64,000 nt of DNA from Geomicrobium sediminis. Its GTDB lineage: Bacteria; Bacillota; Bacilli; Bacillales; Marinococcaceae. Position numbers and translations under genes: made by a program. Location of the stretch: positions 124,001 through 188,000 of the forward strand of contig NZ_JAFBEC010000004.1 in the NCBI RefSeq assembly GCF_016908595.1. The letters are read 5' to 3'. This document shows positions 1 to 8,166 of the stretch, in pieces. Under the pieces are notes generated by a model that did no database searches, was not told the DNA's origin, and saw nothing but the letters and a program-made list of their open reading frames with translations. The number at the start of each line of letters is the position of its first letter. Positions within the stretch are counted from its first letter, which is position 1.

Positions 1-1
1 C

Positions 2-1198
2 GGACCAAAAGCGGCAGTTGGTGAAGTGTGCGAGATTATCCAATCAGACGGAAAGCATGTTCGTGCGGAAGTTGTCGGCTTTAAAGAAAACATATTACTG
101 CTTATGCCTTTTTCAAAAACGGCTCGCATCCAACCGGGAAGCATCGTAAAGAACACCCGACATTCGCTACAAATTCAAGTTGGTGACGCATTAATTGGCA
201 AAGTGTTAGACGGTCTTGGTGAACCGTTAGACGGTCAAGAGTTACCAAAAGGCTTACAGCGAATTTCTGTCGACCAAGAAGCGCCAAACCCGCTTACGAG
301 ACCAGCGATTACTGATGTCCTTCCTTTAGGTGTTCGGGCAATTGATGGGCTTCTAACGATGGGTGTCGGTCAGCGGGTCGGGATTTTTGCAGGAAGTGGT
401 GTCGGTAAAAGTACACTTCTTTCCATGATTGCTCGTTCTTCTCAAGCGGACGTGAACGTGATTGCGCTCATCGGTGAGCGTGGACGAGAAGTGAAAGACT
501 TCTTAGAAAATGATCTCGGTGAACAGGGAATGAAAAACACCATTGTCATTGTTGCGACATCAGACCAGCCAGCACTCGTTCGAATTAAAGGCGCTGAGAC
601 GGCAACGGCAATTGCGGAATACTTCCGCGATCGAGGGAAAATCGTAAACTTAATGATGGACTCGGTCACGCGCTATGCGATGGCGCAACGAGAAATCGGT
701 CTTGCGACCGGAGAACCACCAACAACAAAAGGATACACACCGTCGGTATTTTCAATGTTACCGAGAGTATTGGAACGCTCAGGTACAAATGAATCAGGAG
801 CGATTACTGCTTTTTACACGGTACTCGTAGATGGCGATGATTTAAATGAACCGATCGCAGATGCGGTACGGGGAATTTTAGACGGTCATATTGTTCTCGA
901 TCGAGAACTCGCGAATCAAGGGCATTTTCCAGCAATCAACGTCCTAAAAAGCGTCAGTCGATTAATGAATCAGATCGTATCAACAAAGCATCGTGATCAA
1001 GCGCAAGACGTACGAAGTCGATTAGCGATTTATGAAGAAACCGTGGATTTAATCCAAGTGGGCGCTTATAAAAAAGGCAATGATCACGCCGTCGATCACG
1101 CGGTTGACACGTATGCAGCGATTAAGCAATTTCTAAGACAACAAAATGATGAAGCACCTACATACGAAGAAGCGATTGAATCGTTACACCAAGTGTAG
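2..1198 (+). CDS. fliI: Flagellar export ATPase FliI (5'-truncated)
   Basis: FliI is the cytoplasmic ATPase of the flagellar type III export apparatus; it is related to F1-beta and works with FliH and FliJ. The reading frame is open from base 2, and the residues before the first possible GTG at 26 (GPKAAVGEV) fit the family, so the true start lies upstream of the window. About 398 residues remain of the usual 440 or so. The Walker A motif GSGVGKST is at about 392-415, followed by ALIGERGREVKDFLE and the Walker B region LMMDSVTRYAMAQRE. The T3SS-ATPase C-terminus is complete. fliJ follows 16 bases downstream. Confidence 0.97.
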   Translation, partial: GPKAAVGEVCEIIQSDGKHVRAEVVGFKENILLLMPFSKTARIQPGSIVKNTRHSLQIQVGDALIGKVLDGLGEPLDGQELPKGLQRISVDQEAPNPLTRPAITDVLPLGVRAIDGLLTMGVGQRVGIFAGSGVGKSTLLSMIARSSQADVNVIALIGERGREVKDFLENDLGEQGMKNTIVIVATSDQPALVRIKGAETATAIAEYFRDRGKIVNLMMDSVTRYAMAQREIGLATGEPPTTKGYTPSVFSMLPRVLERSGTNESGAITAFYTVLVDGDDLNEPIADAVRGILDGHIVLDRELANQGHFPAINVLKSVSRLMNQIVSTKHRDQAQDVRSRLAIYEETVDLIQVGAYKKGNDHAVDHAVDTYAAIKQFLRQQNDEAPTYEEAIESLHQV

Positions 1199-1214
1199 AT
1201 GAAAGGAGACTATT

Positions 1215-1655
1215 ATGACGTTTTCCTTTTCACTTCAGAAGTTATTGCAAGTGAAAGAAAAAGAGCGAGATGAGAAACAAAAGCACTTCGAAGTGTCTCG
1301 TAAGCAGTTCGAAGAAGCAGGATATCGGCTGTACCATTTGCTTCGGGACCGGGAACAAATGATTGTCGGAGTAGAAGGGTATGCCACTTCGGGCACGACA
1401 ATCGCCGCATTGCAAACAGCACAAATGGCAAGTGAGCGGATGGAAAAAGAAATTGTTCATGTTCAAGGACTTGCAAACGATGCACGAGCAAAAATGAATG
1501 TGCAAAAAGATGCGCTCCATCATGCAACGATTGAACTAAAGAAATTAGAAAAGCTAAAAGTGAAGCAACATGAAACGTATAGGCAAGAAGAAAAGCTCTT
1601 TGAGCAACAACAACTTGATGAAACAGCAACGCTATTATACATACGACAAAACTAA
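1215..1655 (+). CDS. fliJ: Flagellar export protein FliJ
   Basis: FliJ is the coiled-coil export chaperone and stalk-like partner of the FliI ring. The 146-residue product is highly charged, lacks Pro and Gly runs, and looks coiled-coil throughout, starting MTFSFSLQKLLQVKEKERDE as FliJ proteins do. The ATG has a good AAAGGAG site about 9 bases upstream. Its position directly after fliI is the standard one. Sequence conservation in this family is low, so the call rests on architecture, length and synteny. Confidence 0.9.
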   Translation: MTFSFSLQKLLQVKEKERDEKQKHFEVSRKQFEEAGYRLYHLLRDREQMIVGVEGYATSGTTIAALQTAQMASERMEKEIVHVQGLANDARAKMNVQKDALHHATIELKKLEKLKVKQHETYRQEEKLFEQQQLDETATLLYIRQN

Positions 1656-1666
1656 GGGGGATTGGC

Positions 1667-2203
1667 ATGGGAACTAAAAAGACGGGATCACATCGGGAAA
1701 AACGATCTGGTCAAACGTTTTTGTTCGTTTTTCTTATTCCATTGATTACCCTCCTCACCATCGGTGCCATCTTTCTCTATTTACTAGACGTTAACCCAAT
1801 CAAAACCGCGCAAACATTTTTTGCGAGTGATGTGGCGGAAGAAGAAACAGACGAGTTGCTAGAAGAGCGCGTATATGAATTAGAACAACAACTCGTTGCA
1901 AAAGACGAACAGATCACATCACTTGAACGGGAACTGAATCAAATTGAAATGGACCAAGCCTTTGTTGCTGAAAACCCGCCTAATTCGAGTGAAGAGGAAA
2001 GTGACACTTTAAAACAAACAGCAAACGTCTATGAATCCATGAATCCAAGACGAGCAGCAGATATTATGAATGAATTGTCTCTTGAGGACTTGGTGAGTCA
2101 TATGTCGGTCATTAAAGAGAATGAACGTGCGGCCATTATTCAACATATGGAACCAGAACGGGCAGCTGAAGTAATGACAGCGCTGGCTACGACATCGTCT
2201 TAA
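1667..2203 (+). CDS. ylxF: MotE/YlxF-family flagellar operon protein
   Basis: Membrane protein of 178 residues between fliJ and fliK, the position of ylxF in Bacillus. A basic N-terminus is followed by one membrane segment at about 17-43, a coiled coil at about 60-95 (EELLEERVYELEQQLVAKD), and a C-terminal helical domain (MNPRRAADIMNELS, then MEPERAAEVMTALA). That domain resembles the N-terminal domain of MgtE magnesium channels and the FliG middle domain. In other bacteria MotE stabilises the motor protein MotC; the role of the Bacillus version is not well defined. The start has a strong AAGGGGG site. Confidence 0.8.
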   Translation: MGTKKTGSHREKRSGQTFLFVFLIPLITLLTIGAIFLYLLDVNPIKTAQTFFASDVAEEETDELLEERVYELEQQLVAKDEQITSLERELNQIEMDQAFVAENPPNSSEEESDTLKQTANVYESMNPRRAADIMNELSLEDLVSHMSVIKENERAAIIQHMEPERAAEVMTALATTSS

Positions 2204-2226
2204 TTGAAAGGAGGTGAAACGAAAAC

Positions 2227-3429
2227 GTGATCGCATCTCATTTGTTACCTCAAATGGAGATCCCAAAGCAAAGTGTACGAGTGGATCAGAAGCAGTCAGA
2301 TCGAGATACAAATGAACAAACGCCATTTTCATTTGAACAACTGTTGAACGGTTTTGTAGAGAGCAGAAACGACCAACACACGAAAGAACAAGACAGTGAG
2401 TCGCTTCGTTCATTGGAGCAAGTCGCAGCATTCCAGCCGTTAGCACAACTTCAAGAAGCTGACAATGAACGAATGGGTATGCCTGAACAACGGCTACAAA
2501 TTGTAGAGCAATTGGTCCAGTTGCTAGAAGAAATCAATCCGCTCGAATCTGAACAGACAGAGGAGAACAGTCTTGAACACGTTGAACAACTTGAAGCGTT
2601 GTTAAGAGGTGTAGAACAGCTTGTACAAGCTCCAAATCGTTCAGTCCCAAGCGGTGAATCGTCTTTTACAAATCGGGTTGAGACCGTTGCGGTTATTGAA
2701 AGAAGTTTTCGGGCACTTGAAGAGCGAGTTGAGACGTTCAGGCGATTACATACTGAACAAAGCGTAAACATAGAGAAGAAAGTCACCCGCGTCGTCGAGC
2801 GGCTAGAAACAGTGCTGCAAACCGTTCAAGCATCGTTAAACAACCCGACCGTTGAAGAACAACAACCGAACCGTTCTTACACGTTTCCGAGTGTACTCCC
2901 TGGTCGAGAACAAACGGTTATGAGTCAACCGGAATTAATGATGCAGCAAACGCAGCAACGCCTCACAGCGACAGAACAACACGTCATTCAATTGGGACAA
3001 CACGCTTCCAACCGAACGGTAGAGCAGCAATTTATGAAGCAGTTTCAAAGCATTCTAGCGAAAGGGCATTTGCAACGCACCGGTGCCGCGCAGACGCTTA
3101 CCGTTCAACTAAGGCCTGAGCATTTAGGGAAGATGACTGTCGCATTAACGATTCAACAAGGGCAATTAGAAGCGACAGTAACGACTGCAACGAAGGCAGC
3201 TAGAGACATTGTAGAAGCCCAACTTCCAGCACTACGCCAAGCATTTGTCACGCAACAGTTGCAAGTCGAGAAAGTGACCATTGAAGATGCGCAGTCTCAA
3301 CAAGACGAGGAAGAATCAAACGAAGATCATGCAACTAGTAAAGAGCGAGAACAAGAACGTGAAGAAACAGAAGAAGGAGCGTTCTTAAGCTTTGAAGAGT
3401 GGCTACGAGAAAGTATGAACGAAGAGTAA
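2227..3429 (+). CDS. fliK: Flagellar hook-length control protein FliK
   Basis: FliK is exported during hook assembly, measures the hook and switches export specificity through FlhB. The 400-residue product has a long Gln/Glu-rich N-terminal ruler (about 1-270) and a conserved C-terminal domain at about 280-365 containing LTVQLRPEHLGKMTVAL, the signature of the Flg_hook domain. The tail is acidic. The GTG start at 2227 lies 9 bases after an excellent AAGGAGGTGA site. The long N-terminal part is low in complexity and expected to vary between species. Confidence 0.9.
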   Translation: MIASHLLPQMEIPKQSVRVDQKQSDRDTNEQTPFSFEQLLNGFVESRNDQHTKEQDSESLRSLEQVAAFQPLAQLQEADNERMGMPEQRLQIVEQLVQLLEEINPLESEQTEENSLEHVEQLEALLRGVEQLVQAPNRSVPSGESSFTNRVETVAVIERSFRALEERVETFRRLHTEQSVNIEKKVTRVVERLETVLQTVQASLNNPTVEEQQPNRSYTFPSVLPGREQTVMSQPELMMQQTQQRLTATEQHVIQLGQHASNRTVEQQFMKQFQSILAKGHLQRTGAAQTLTVQLRPEHLGKMTVALTIQQGQLEATVTTATKAARDIVEAQLPALRQAFVTQQLQVEKVTIEDAQSQQDEEESNEDHATSKEREQEREETEEGAFLSFEEWLRESMNEE

Positions 3430-3447
3430 GGAGGAAGAGAGTTCAAC

Positions 3448-3936
3448 ATGAATGTAAATGTAATGAACGGCATTCAAGAACGCAACCAAATTCACGGTGT
3501 TCCGGTCGCTACGACAGAGTCAACGATGTTAGGAAAAGATGATTTTTTGAAACTGTTAATTGCACAGTTACAAAATCAAGATCCACTTGACCCGATGGAC
3601 GATCGAGAATTTATCGCACAGATGGCTCAGTTTTCTTCACTCGAGCAGATGACGAACATGAACGCTGCGATGCAAAAGCTTTCTAACCAACAAGAATCAG
3701 CAGCGCTCGTGCAGCATAGTGAATTAATCGGTAAAAACGTGACGTATTACCGTGAAATTGAAGATGCAAACGGGTTTCCAAAAAAAGTGTACGACGATAA
3801 CGTTGTGACGAGCGTGCGTCGCTCAGAAAATGGCGTAATTGAGGTTCAAGTAGACAGCGGTCGCTGGATTAGTAGCAGTCAAATTACAGAAGTAACACCA
3901 GCTGAAGAAGCAGCGAATGAGGAAGAATCATCGTGA
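3448..3936 (+). CDS. flgD: Flagellar hook cap protein FlgD
   Basis: FlgD forms the scaffold cap on which hook subunits polymerise. The 162-residue product contains the classic N-terminal FlgD motif MLGKDDFLKLLIAQLQNQDP, followed by DREFIAQMAQFSSLEQMTNM. As in many Bacilli, the C-terminal part is short. An AAGGAGGA site precedes the ATG. The gene lies between fliK and a small flagellar-operon gene whose GTG start overlaps the flgD stop (GTGA), suggesting translational coupling. Confidence 0.95.
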   Translation: MNVNVMNGIQERNQIHGVPVATTESTMLGKDDFLKLLIAQLQNQDPLDPMDDREFIAQMAQFSSLEQMTNMNAAMQKLSNQQESAALVQHSELIGKNVTYYREIEDANGFPKKVYDDNVVTSVRRSENGVIEVQVDSGRWISSSQITEVTPAEEAANEEESS

Positions 3937-4334
3937 ACGTAACGTGGCATCAACTTCCCCACGCATTACCTGTAAAAACACGAGCAACAGCGACACATGA
4001 ACAAAACCGCACTTCTGAAGGAACTTCGTTTCAAACAGCATTGCAAGATGCACAAAAGACGAACCCGATCACAATTAGTAAACATGCAAAAACACGCATT
4101 GAAGAACGTGGAATTACAATTAGTGATCAAGACTGGTTGCGTGTCTCTGAAAAAGTGAAAGAAGCCCATACGAAAGGCATCAATCAACCACTTGTAATCA
4201 CCGACAATGCTGCACTCATCGTTAGTGGCAAAAACCATACGGTCGTCACCGCTATGGCTCAAAGTGAAATGAACGACCGAATTATTTCAAACATCGACGG
4301 AACGATTATCGTCAAACCATCGCTGGACCTGTAA
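3933..4334 (+). CDS. TIGR02530-type flagellar operon protein
   Basis: Small 133-residue protein between flgD and the hook gene. The conserved core is at about residues 46-130: ISKHAKTRIEERGITISDQ, then a VSGKNHTVVTAM segment and DRIISNIDGTIIV. This matches the family known only as 'flagellar operon protein' in Firmicutes and related phyla. No signal peptide or membrane segment is visible. The GTG start overlaps the flgD stop by four bases, so translation is probably coupled. Its biochemical function is unknown; the location suggests a role in hook assembly or its regulation. Confidence 0.75.
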   Translation: MNVTWHQLPHALPVKTRATATHEQNRTSEGTSFQTALQDAQKTNPITISKHAKTRIEERGITISDQDWLRVSEKVKEAHTKGINQPLVITDNAALIVSGKNHTVVTAMAQSEMNDRIISNIDGTIIVKPSLDL

Positions 4335-4346
4335 GAGGAGGCGAAC

Positions 4347-4372
4347 CGTCTGCTGACCGATTGATGCGGACG
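4347..4372 (+). promoter_or_regulatory. Hairpin between two SD-like sites upstream of the hook gene
   Basis: A 7-bp stem (CGTCTGC at 4347-4353 with GCGGACG at 4366-4372, one G-U pair) encloses a 12-base loop. A GAGGAGG sequence lies just before it and the AAAAGGAGG used by the hook gene just after it. No U-tract follows, so it is not a terminator. A role in translation or mRNA processing is only a guess. Confidence 0.35.
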
Positions 4373-4392
4373 ATTAAAAGGAGGAACTACAA

Positions 4393-5226
4393 ATGATTCG
4401 ATCCATGTACTCAGGCATTACAGGCTTACAAAACCACCAACAAAAACTAGACGTCATCGGCAACAATATCGCCAACGTCAACACTTACGGCTTCAAAAAA
4501 GGCCGCTACACGTTTGAAGATATGCTCAGTCAGCAAGTACAAGGCGCAAGCGCAGGTACTGGCGATGGGTTAGGTGGAACGAACCCTCGTCAAATAGGTC
4601 TCGGTTCATCTACGGGTTCTATTACGAACATCCATACGCAAGGAGCGTTGCAACCGACAGGCCGTGAGCTAGATCTTGGAATTGCAGGAGATGGGTATTT
4701 TAGAGTGAGTAATGGTGAAGAGGTATTTTATACACGTGCGGGAGATTTTTATCGTGATAATACTGGCCACATTGTCAATTCGAACGGGTACTATCTATTA
4801 GGTGAGGGGGATGGTACAACTGGTAACCCTCCGCCTGCAGCATTGAGCATACCTAGTAATGCTGAGGGCTTTAGTATAGGAGCTAACGGTTCAATCACGG
4901 TAATTATAGAAGGAGAAAGTAATTCGGAACAAGTCATTTCATTAGCAACCTTCGCCAACCCTGAGGGATTAGAAAAAGTCGGAGGCAATCTTTATAGAAC
5001 TACATCTAACTCCAATGACGCAACTGCTGAAAATGCAGGAATTATAGTCGGCGCCCCTGGCACCGAAGGCCTCGGCCAAATCGCTGCCGGAACGCTGGAA
5101 ATGTCAAACGTTGACCTTTCAGAAGAGTTCGTTGAGATGATTACCGCACAGCGTGGGTTGCAAGCGAACACGCGAATTATTACAACATCAGATGAAGTGT
5201 TGCAAGAGCTCTTGAACTTGAAATAG
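4393..5226 (+). CDS. flgE: Flagellar hook protein (FlgG/FlgE-type)
   Basis: Hook or rod-family axial protein of 277 residues; the orthologous Bacillus gene in this position (once called flgG) encodes the hook protein. The N-terminus MIRSMYSGITGLQNHQQKLD, with DVIGNNIANVNTYGFKK, is the flagellar basal-body rod signature. The C-terminus (NVDLSEEFVEMITAQRGLQA) is the matching D0 helix. The central part, about residues 100-215, is the variable surface domain, and its codon choice is more A/T-ending than that of the flanks. The ATG follows AAAAGGAGG. Whether to name it FlgE or FlgG cannot be settled from sequence alone. Confidence 0.92.
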   Translation: MIRSMYSGITGLQNHQQKLDVIGNNIANVNTYGFKKGRYTFEDMLSQQVQGASAGTGDGLGGTNPRQIGLGSSTGSITNIHTQGALQPTGRELDLGIAGDGYFRVSNGEEVFYTRAGDFYRDNTGHIVNSNGYYLLGEGDGTTGNPPPAALSIPSNAEGFSIGANGSITVIIEGESNSEQVISLATFANPEGLEKVGGNLYRTTSNSNDATAENAGIIVGAPGTEGLGQIAAGTLEMSNVDLSEEFVEMITAQRGLQANTRIITTSDEVLQELLNLK

Positions 5227-5227
5227 T

Positions 5228-5268
5228 AAAGGAGGTCGGGTCACGGTCGTTGTGACCCGAACAATTCT
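5228..5268 (+). promoter_or_regulatory. SD-hairpin-start arrangement of swrD/flbD
   Basis: The only Shine-Dalgarno for swrD, AAAGGAGG at 5228-5235, is 33 bases from its ATG at 5269, too far for normal initiation. A perfect 9-bp stem (5236-5244 with 5252-5260, 7-base loop) fills the gap. When it folds, the SD is followed by only eight unpaired bases and then the ATG, an optimal spacing. No U-run follows, so it is not a terminator. Confidence 0.65.
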
Positions 5269-5481
5269 ATGATTCCACTTACACGCCTTGATGGACAACC
5301 GTTTTATTTGCAAATCGTTCACATAGTGACGATTGAAGAATTGCCTGATACGACGATTACGCTCGTTGGCAATCGCAAGCTTGTCGTCAGAGAATCGCTT
5401 CATGAGGTTAACGAAGTGATTGAAGCAAAGCTCATGATGTACGGTGTTGCTGCAGCATCAAAACAGGAGGAAGACGTATGA
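5269..5481 (+). CDS. swrD: FlbD/SwrD-family flagellar protein
   Basis: Short 70-residue protein of the FlbD family. In B. subtilis the homologue SwrD is needed for swarming and raises flagellar motor power. The start MIPLTRLDGQPFYL aligns with the conserved family start, which fixes the ATG at 5269 although no SD lies directly before it; no in-frame start codon exists in the hairpin region upstream. The family core (PDTTITLVGNRKLVVRES) is present. The stop overlaps the fliL ATG (ATGA). The location between the hook gene and fliL is canonical. Confidence 0.9.
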   Translation: MIPLTRLDGQPFYLQIVHIVTIEELPDTTITLVGNRKLVVRESLHEVNEVIEAKLMMYGVAAASKQEEDV

Positions 5482-5903
5482 AAAAAGCTTTTATCGGTGC
5501 AACGTTTACCCTACTTCTCGTCGTTATTGCCGCATTTTCTTGGTATGTCTTCTTCGGGGACGAAGCCGAATCCGTCGAAGGTTCAGAAAGACCGACGATT
5601 GATGAAATTGTGAGTAATTCCTGGGATACCGAACAATTAACGACGAATTTAAGTAGCGATCATATTATTCGTGCGTCATTTCGTATTGAAGGGGATCGCG
5701 AAGAGACGCGAATAGAAATTGAAAAGCGCGATTTTCAAATTAAAAATGCAATTATTCACCGTCTTGCCGGGATGGAAGCAGATCAATTGCAAGACTCAGA
5801 AGGTTTACGAGAACTTGAACAAACATTAAAAGAAGACGTTACGAACATGCTTGAGGGCGGCTCGGTCATCAATGTGTATACGACTGAACGAGTGATTCAA
5901 TGA
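5478..5903 (+). CDS. fliL: Flagellar basal-body-associated protein FliL
   Basis: FliL is a single-pass inner-membrane protein near the stator that supports torque or stator function. The 141-residue product has one membrane segment at about 6-26, then an acidic linker and a periplasm-side domain with the FliL-like end RELEQTLKEDVTNMLEGG. The ATG overlaps the swrD stop and has AGGAGG 7 bases upstream. Length and placement before fliM are typical of Bacillus. Confidence 0.93.
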   Translation: MKKAFIGATFTLLLVVIAAFSWYVFFGDEAESVEGSERPTIDEIVSNSWDTEQLTTNLSSDHIIRASFRIEGDREETRIEIEKRDFQIKNAIIHRLAGMEADQLQDSEGLRELEQTLKEDVTNMLEGGSVINVYTTERVIQ

Positions 5904-5918
5904 ATGAGGTGAAGCAAA

Positions 5919-6911
5919 ATGGCAGATGTATTGTCACAAGGGGAAATTGATGCTCTCTTATCTGCGCTGTCCACAGGTGAGATGGACGTTGAAGAACTGA
6001 TAAAAGAAGACGAAGCGAAACGGATTACGAATTATGATTTTAAACGTGCTCTTCGATTTTCGAAGGATCAAGTTCGCTCGCTATCGCGCATTCATGAGAA
6101 CTTCGCTCGTTTGCTTACGACGGTCTTTTCAGCGCAGCTGAGAACGTTCGTGCAAATTCATGTGACCTCTGTTGATCAACTGCCATATGAAGAGTTTATC
6201 CGTTCGATCCCTTCGACGACGTTATTAAGTATTTTTGATGCGTATCCGTTAGAAGGTCGGTTCTTAATTGAAGTAAACCCGAACATCGGTTACGCAATGG
6301 TCGACCGCATTTTAGGTGGACGAGGCACAGGAATGAACAAAGTGGAAACGTTAACCGAAATCGAGTCGAGAATTCTTTCTCAGCTGTTTAACCATATGCT
6401 TGATAGCTTTCAACAAGCATGGACGAGCATCGTAGATTTGCAACCAGTCATGGAAGATCTAGAAGTAAATCCCCAATTCGTTCAACTGCAAAGCCCTAAT
6501 GAGACCGTCGTTGTGATTAGTTTATCGACGACGATCAATGAAACATCAGGCATGATTAATGTTTGTTTGCCTTACGTCGTATTAGAAGAATTGCTTCCGA
6601 AGTTATCTGCTCATTATTGGATGCAATCGCCGAACAAAGAGCGTGATGAAAATGAAGTAAAAGATATTCGACGCTCGGTACGACAAGCGATGATCGATGT
6701 TGAGACGATTCTCGGAACATCAGAAATGACAGTATCTGAGCTTAAAGACCTACAAATTGGTGATGTTTTAGAGTTGAACCAAAGCATACATACTCCTTTA
6801 ATGACCAAAGTCGGAGGAAAACCTAAATATTCAGTGCAGCCAGGACGAAAAAAACAAAGAATAGCTGTACAAATTATTGAAGAAATAAAGGAGGATGCAG
6901 ACGATGAATGA
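5919..6911 (+). CDS. fliM: Flagellar motor switch protein FliM
   Basis: FliM is the C-ring switch subunit that binds phospho-CheY. The 330-residue product begins with the CheY-binding peptide LSQGEIDALLSAL (residues 5-17), followed by the CheC-like middle domain (about 45-230, including SLSRIHENFARLLTT and PNIGYAMVDRILGGRG) and a C-terminal SpoA domain at about 250-320. All regions are intact. Its end overlaps the start of fliY by eight bases. The upstream GAGGTGA gives a sound RBS. Confidence 0.97.
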   Translation: MADVLSQGEIDALLSALSTGEMDVEELIKEDEAKRITNYDFKRALRFSKDQVRSLSRIHENFARLLTTVFSAQLRTFVQIHVTSVDQLPYEEFIRSIPSTTLLSIFDAYPLEGRFLIEVNPNIGYAMVDRILGGRGTGMNKVETLTEIESRILSQLFNHMLDSFQQAWTSIVDLQPVMEDLEVNPQFVQLQSPNETVVVISLSTTINETSGMINVCLPYVVLEELLPKLSAHYWMQSPNKERDENEVKDIRRSVRQAMIDVETILGTSEMTVSELKDLQIGDVLELNQSIHTPLMTKVGGKPKYSVQPGRKKQRIAVQIIEEIKEDADDE

Positions 6912-8148
6912 TGAGCCGCTCTCCCAAGAGGAAATTAACCAGCTACTTGCTGGGTTGGAAGAAGAGAAAGATGCGAGCTCGAGTGATGATGTGTACCCAC
7001 CAGCGCCTTCTAAAGCATCAACGAATGTGACTCAATTTCTTACAGAAATTGAGAAAGATGCAATTGGAGAGATCGGTAACATTTCGTTCGGTACAGCTTC
7101 CACAACGCTATCACAACTGTTAAATCAAAAAGTGTCAATTACGACACCAGTCGTTGATGCGGTTAAGGCAGAGTTATTGCATGAAGAATTTCCAAATCCA
7201 CACGTATCGATTCATGTGGAATACAAACAAGGCTTCAAAGGGGCCAATGTTCTCGTCATTAAACAGCAAGACGCGCAAATTATTGCGGATCTAATGCTCG
7301 GTGGAGACGGTACGAAGCCACCAGAACAACTTGAAGAAATTCATATTAGTGCAGTCCAAGAAGCGATGAACCAAATGATGGGAAGTTCATCAACATCACT
7401 GTCAACGATTTTTAATACGAGAGTCGATATTTCCCCACCAGGCATTAATATGCTTGATTTAGAAAAAGGCTCAGGCTTAGAGTATTTGCCACAAGAAGGC
7501 ACGATTATTAAAGTGTCGTTTCGTTTGAAGATTGGAGAGCTCATTGACTCAATCATTATGCAACTCATTACTGTAGAGTTTGCAAAAGAGCTCGTAGAGA
7601 AATTAATGAACCCTGCACTTGAAATGGCGTCTACGATGGATACAGCACCTCCAGTTCAAGAAGAAGCGGCTCCGGTCATGTTTCATACAAATGATGTTGA
7701 GCCTACGGAACAGCATACGCTTGACACTCCTGTAGAAAGACATGTGCCCGAACCAACACCAACACCAGAGCCAGTACCCTTACCTGAACCAAGACATGAA
7801 CCAAGACCCGAACCAAAAGCGGTACAGAAAACGATCCAACCTGCTGAATTTGCTAATTTTGAAGGTGGCTCTGAACAGAGTGAACAAAGTCGCAATCTAG
7901 ACATTCTAATGGACATCCCGCTAGATGTAACCGTACAGCTCGGCAAAACGCGCCGTTCGATTCGTGACATCTTAAACTTTACGCAAGGATCGATTATTGA
8001 GTTAGATAAGCTCGCTGGTGAACCAGTGGACATCCTCGTAAATCAGCGCCTCGTTGCTAAAGGTGAGGTCGTTGTTATTGATGAAAACTTCGGCGTTCGT
8101 GTGACAGATATCGTTAGCCGTTCGAAGAGAATAGAACACTTAAAATAA
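6904..8148 (+). CDS. fliY: Flagellar motor switch phosphatase FliY
   Basis: FliY is the Gram-positive C-ring protein that combines a FliN-type SpoA domain with a CheC-type CheY-P phosphatase. The 414-residue product has an N-terminal LSQEEINQLLAGL peptide like that of FliM, phosphatase helices with the E-x-x-N pattern (IGEIGNISFGTA and AVQEAMNQMMGSS), a Pro/Glu-rich linker at about 275-305, and a C-terminal SpoA domain (LDILMDIPLDVTVQLGKTRR). An ATG at 6895 abuts the SD; the ATG at 6904, nine bases after AAGGAGG, is the better start. With cheC missing at this locus, FliY may be an important CheY-P phosphatase here. Confidence 0.95.
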   Translation: MNDEPLSQEEINQLLAGLEEEKDASSSDDVYPPAPSKASTNVTQFLTEIEKDAIGEIGNISFGTASTTLSQLLNQKVSITTPVVDAVKAELLHEEFPNPHVSIHVEYKQGFKGANVLVIKQQDAQIIADLMLGGDGTKPPEQLEEIHISAVQEAMNQMMGSSSTSLSTIFNTRVDISPPGINMLDLEKGSGLEYLPQEGTIIKVSFRLKIGELIDSIIMQLITVEFAKELVEKLMNPALEMASTMDTAPPVQEEAAPVMFHTNDVEPTEQHTLDTPVERHVPEPTPTPEPVPLPEPRHEPRPEPKAVQKTIQPAEFANFEGGSEQSEQSRNLDILMDIPLDVTVQLGKTRRSIRDILNFTQGSIIELDKLAGEPVDILVNQRLVAKGEVVVIDENFGVRVTDIVSRSKRIEHLK

Positions 8149-8166
8149 GGATAGGTGGGATTAACC

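Noticed and set aside
4364-4396. Ten-codon ORF overlapping the hook-gene start
   Set aside because: No usable SD of its own, since its start lies in a hairpin, and the encoded peptide is explained by the hook gene RBS.
7741-7815. Pro/Glu repeat in FliY as an unusual inserted element
   Set aside because: Low-complexity linkers between the phosphatase and SpoA domains are normal in FliY; no tandem DNA repeat of note.
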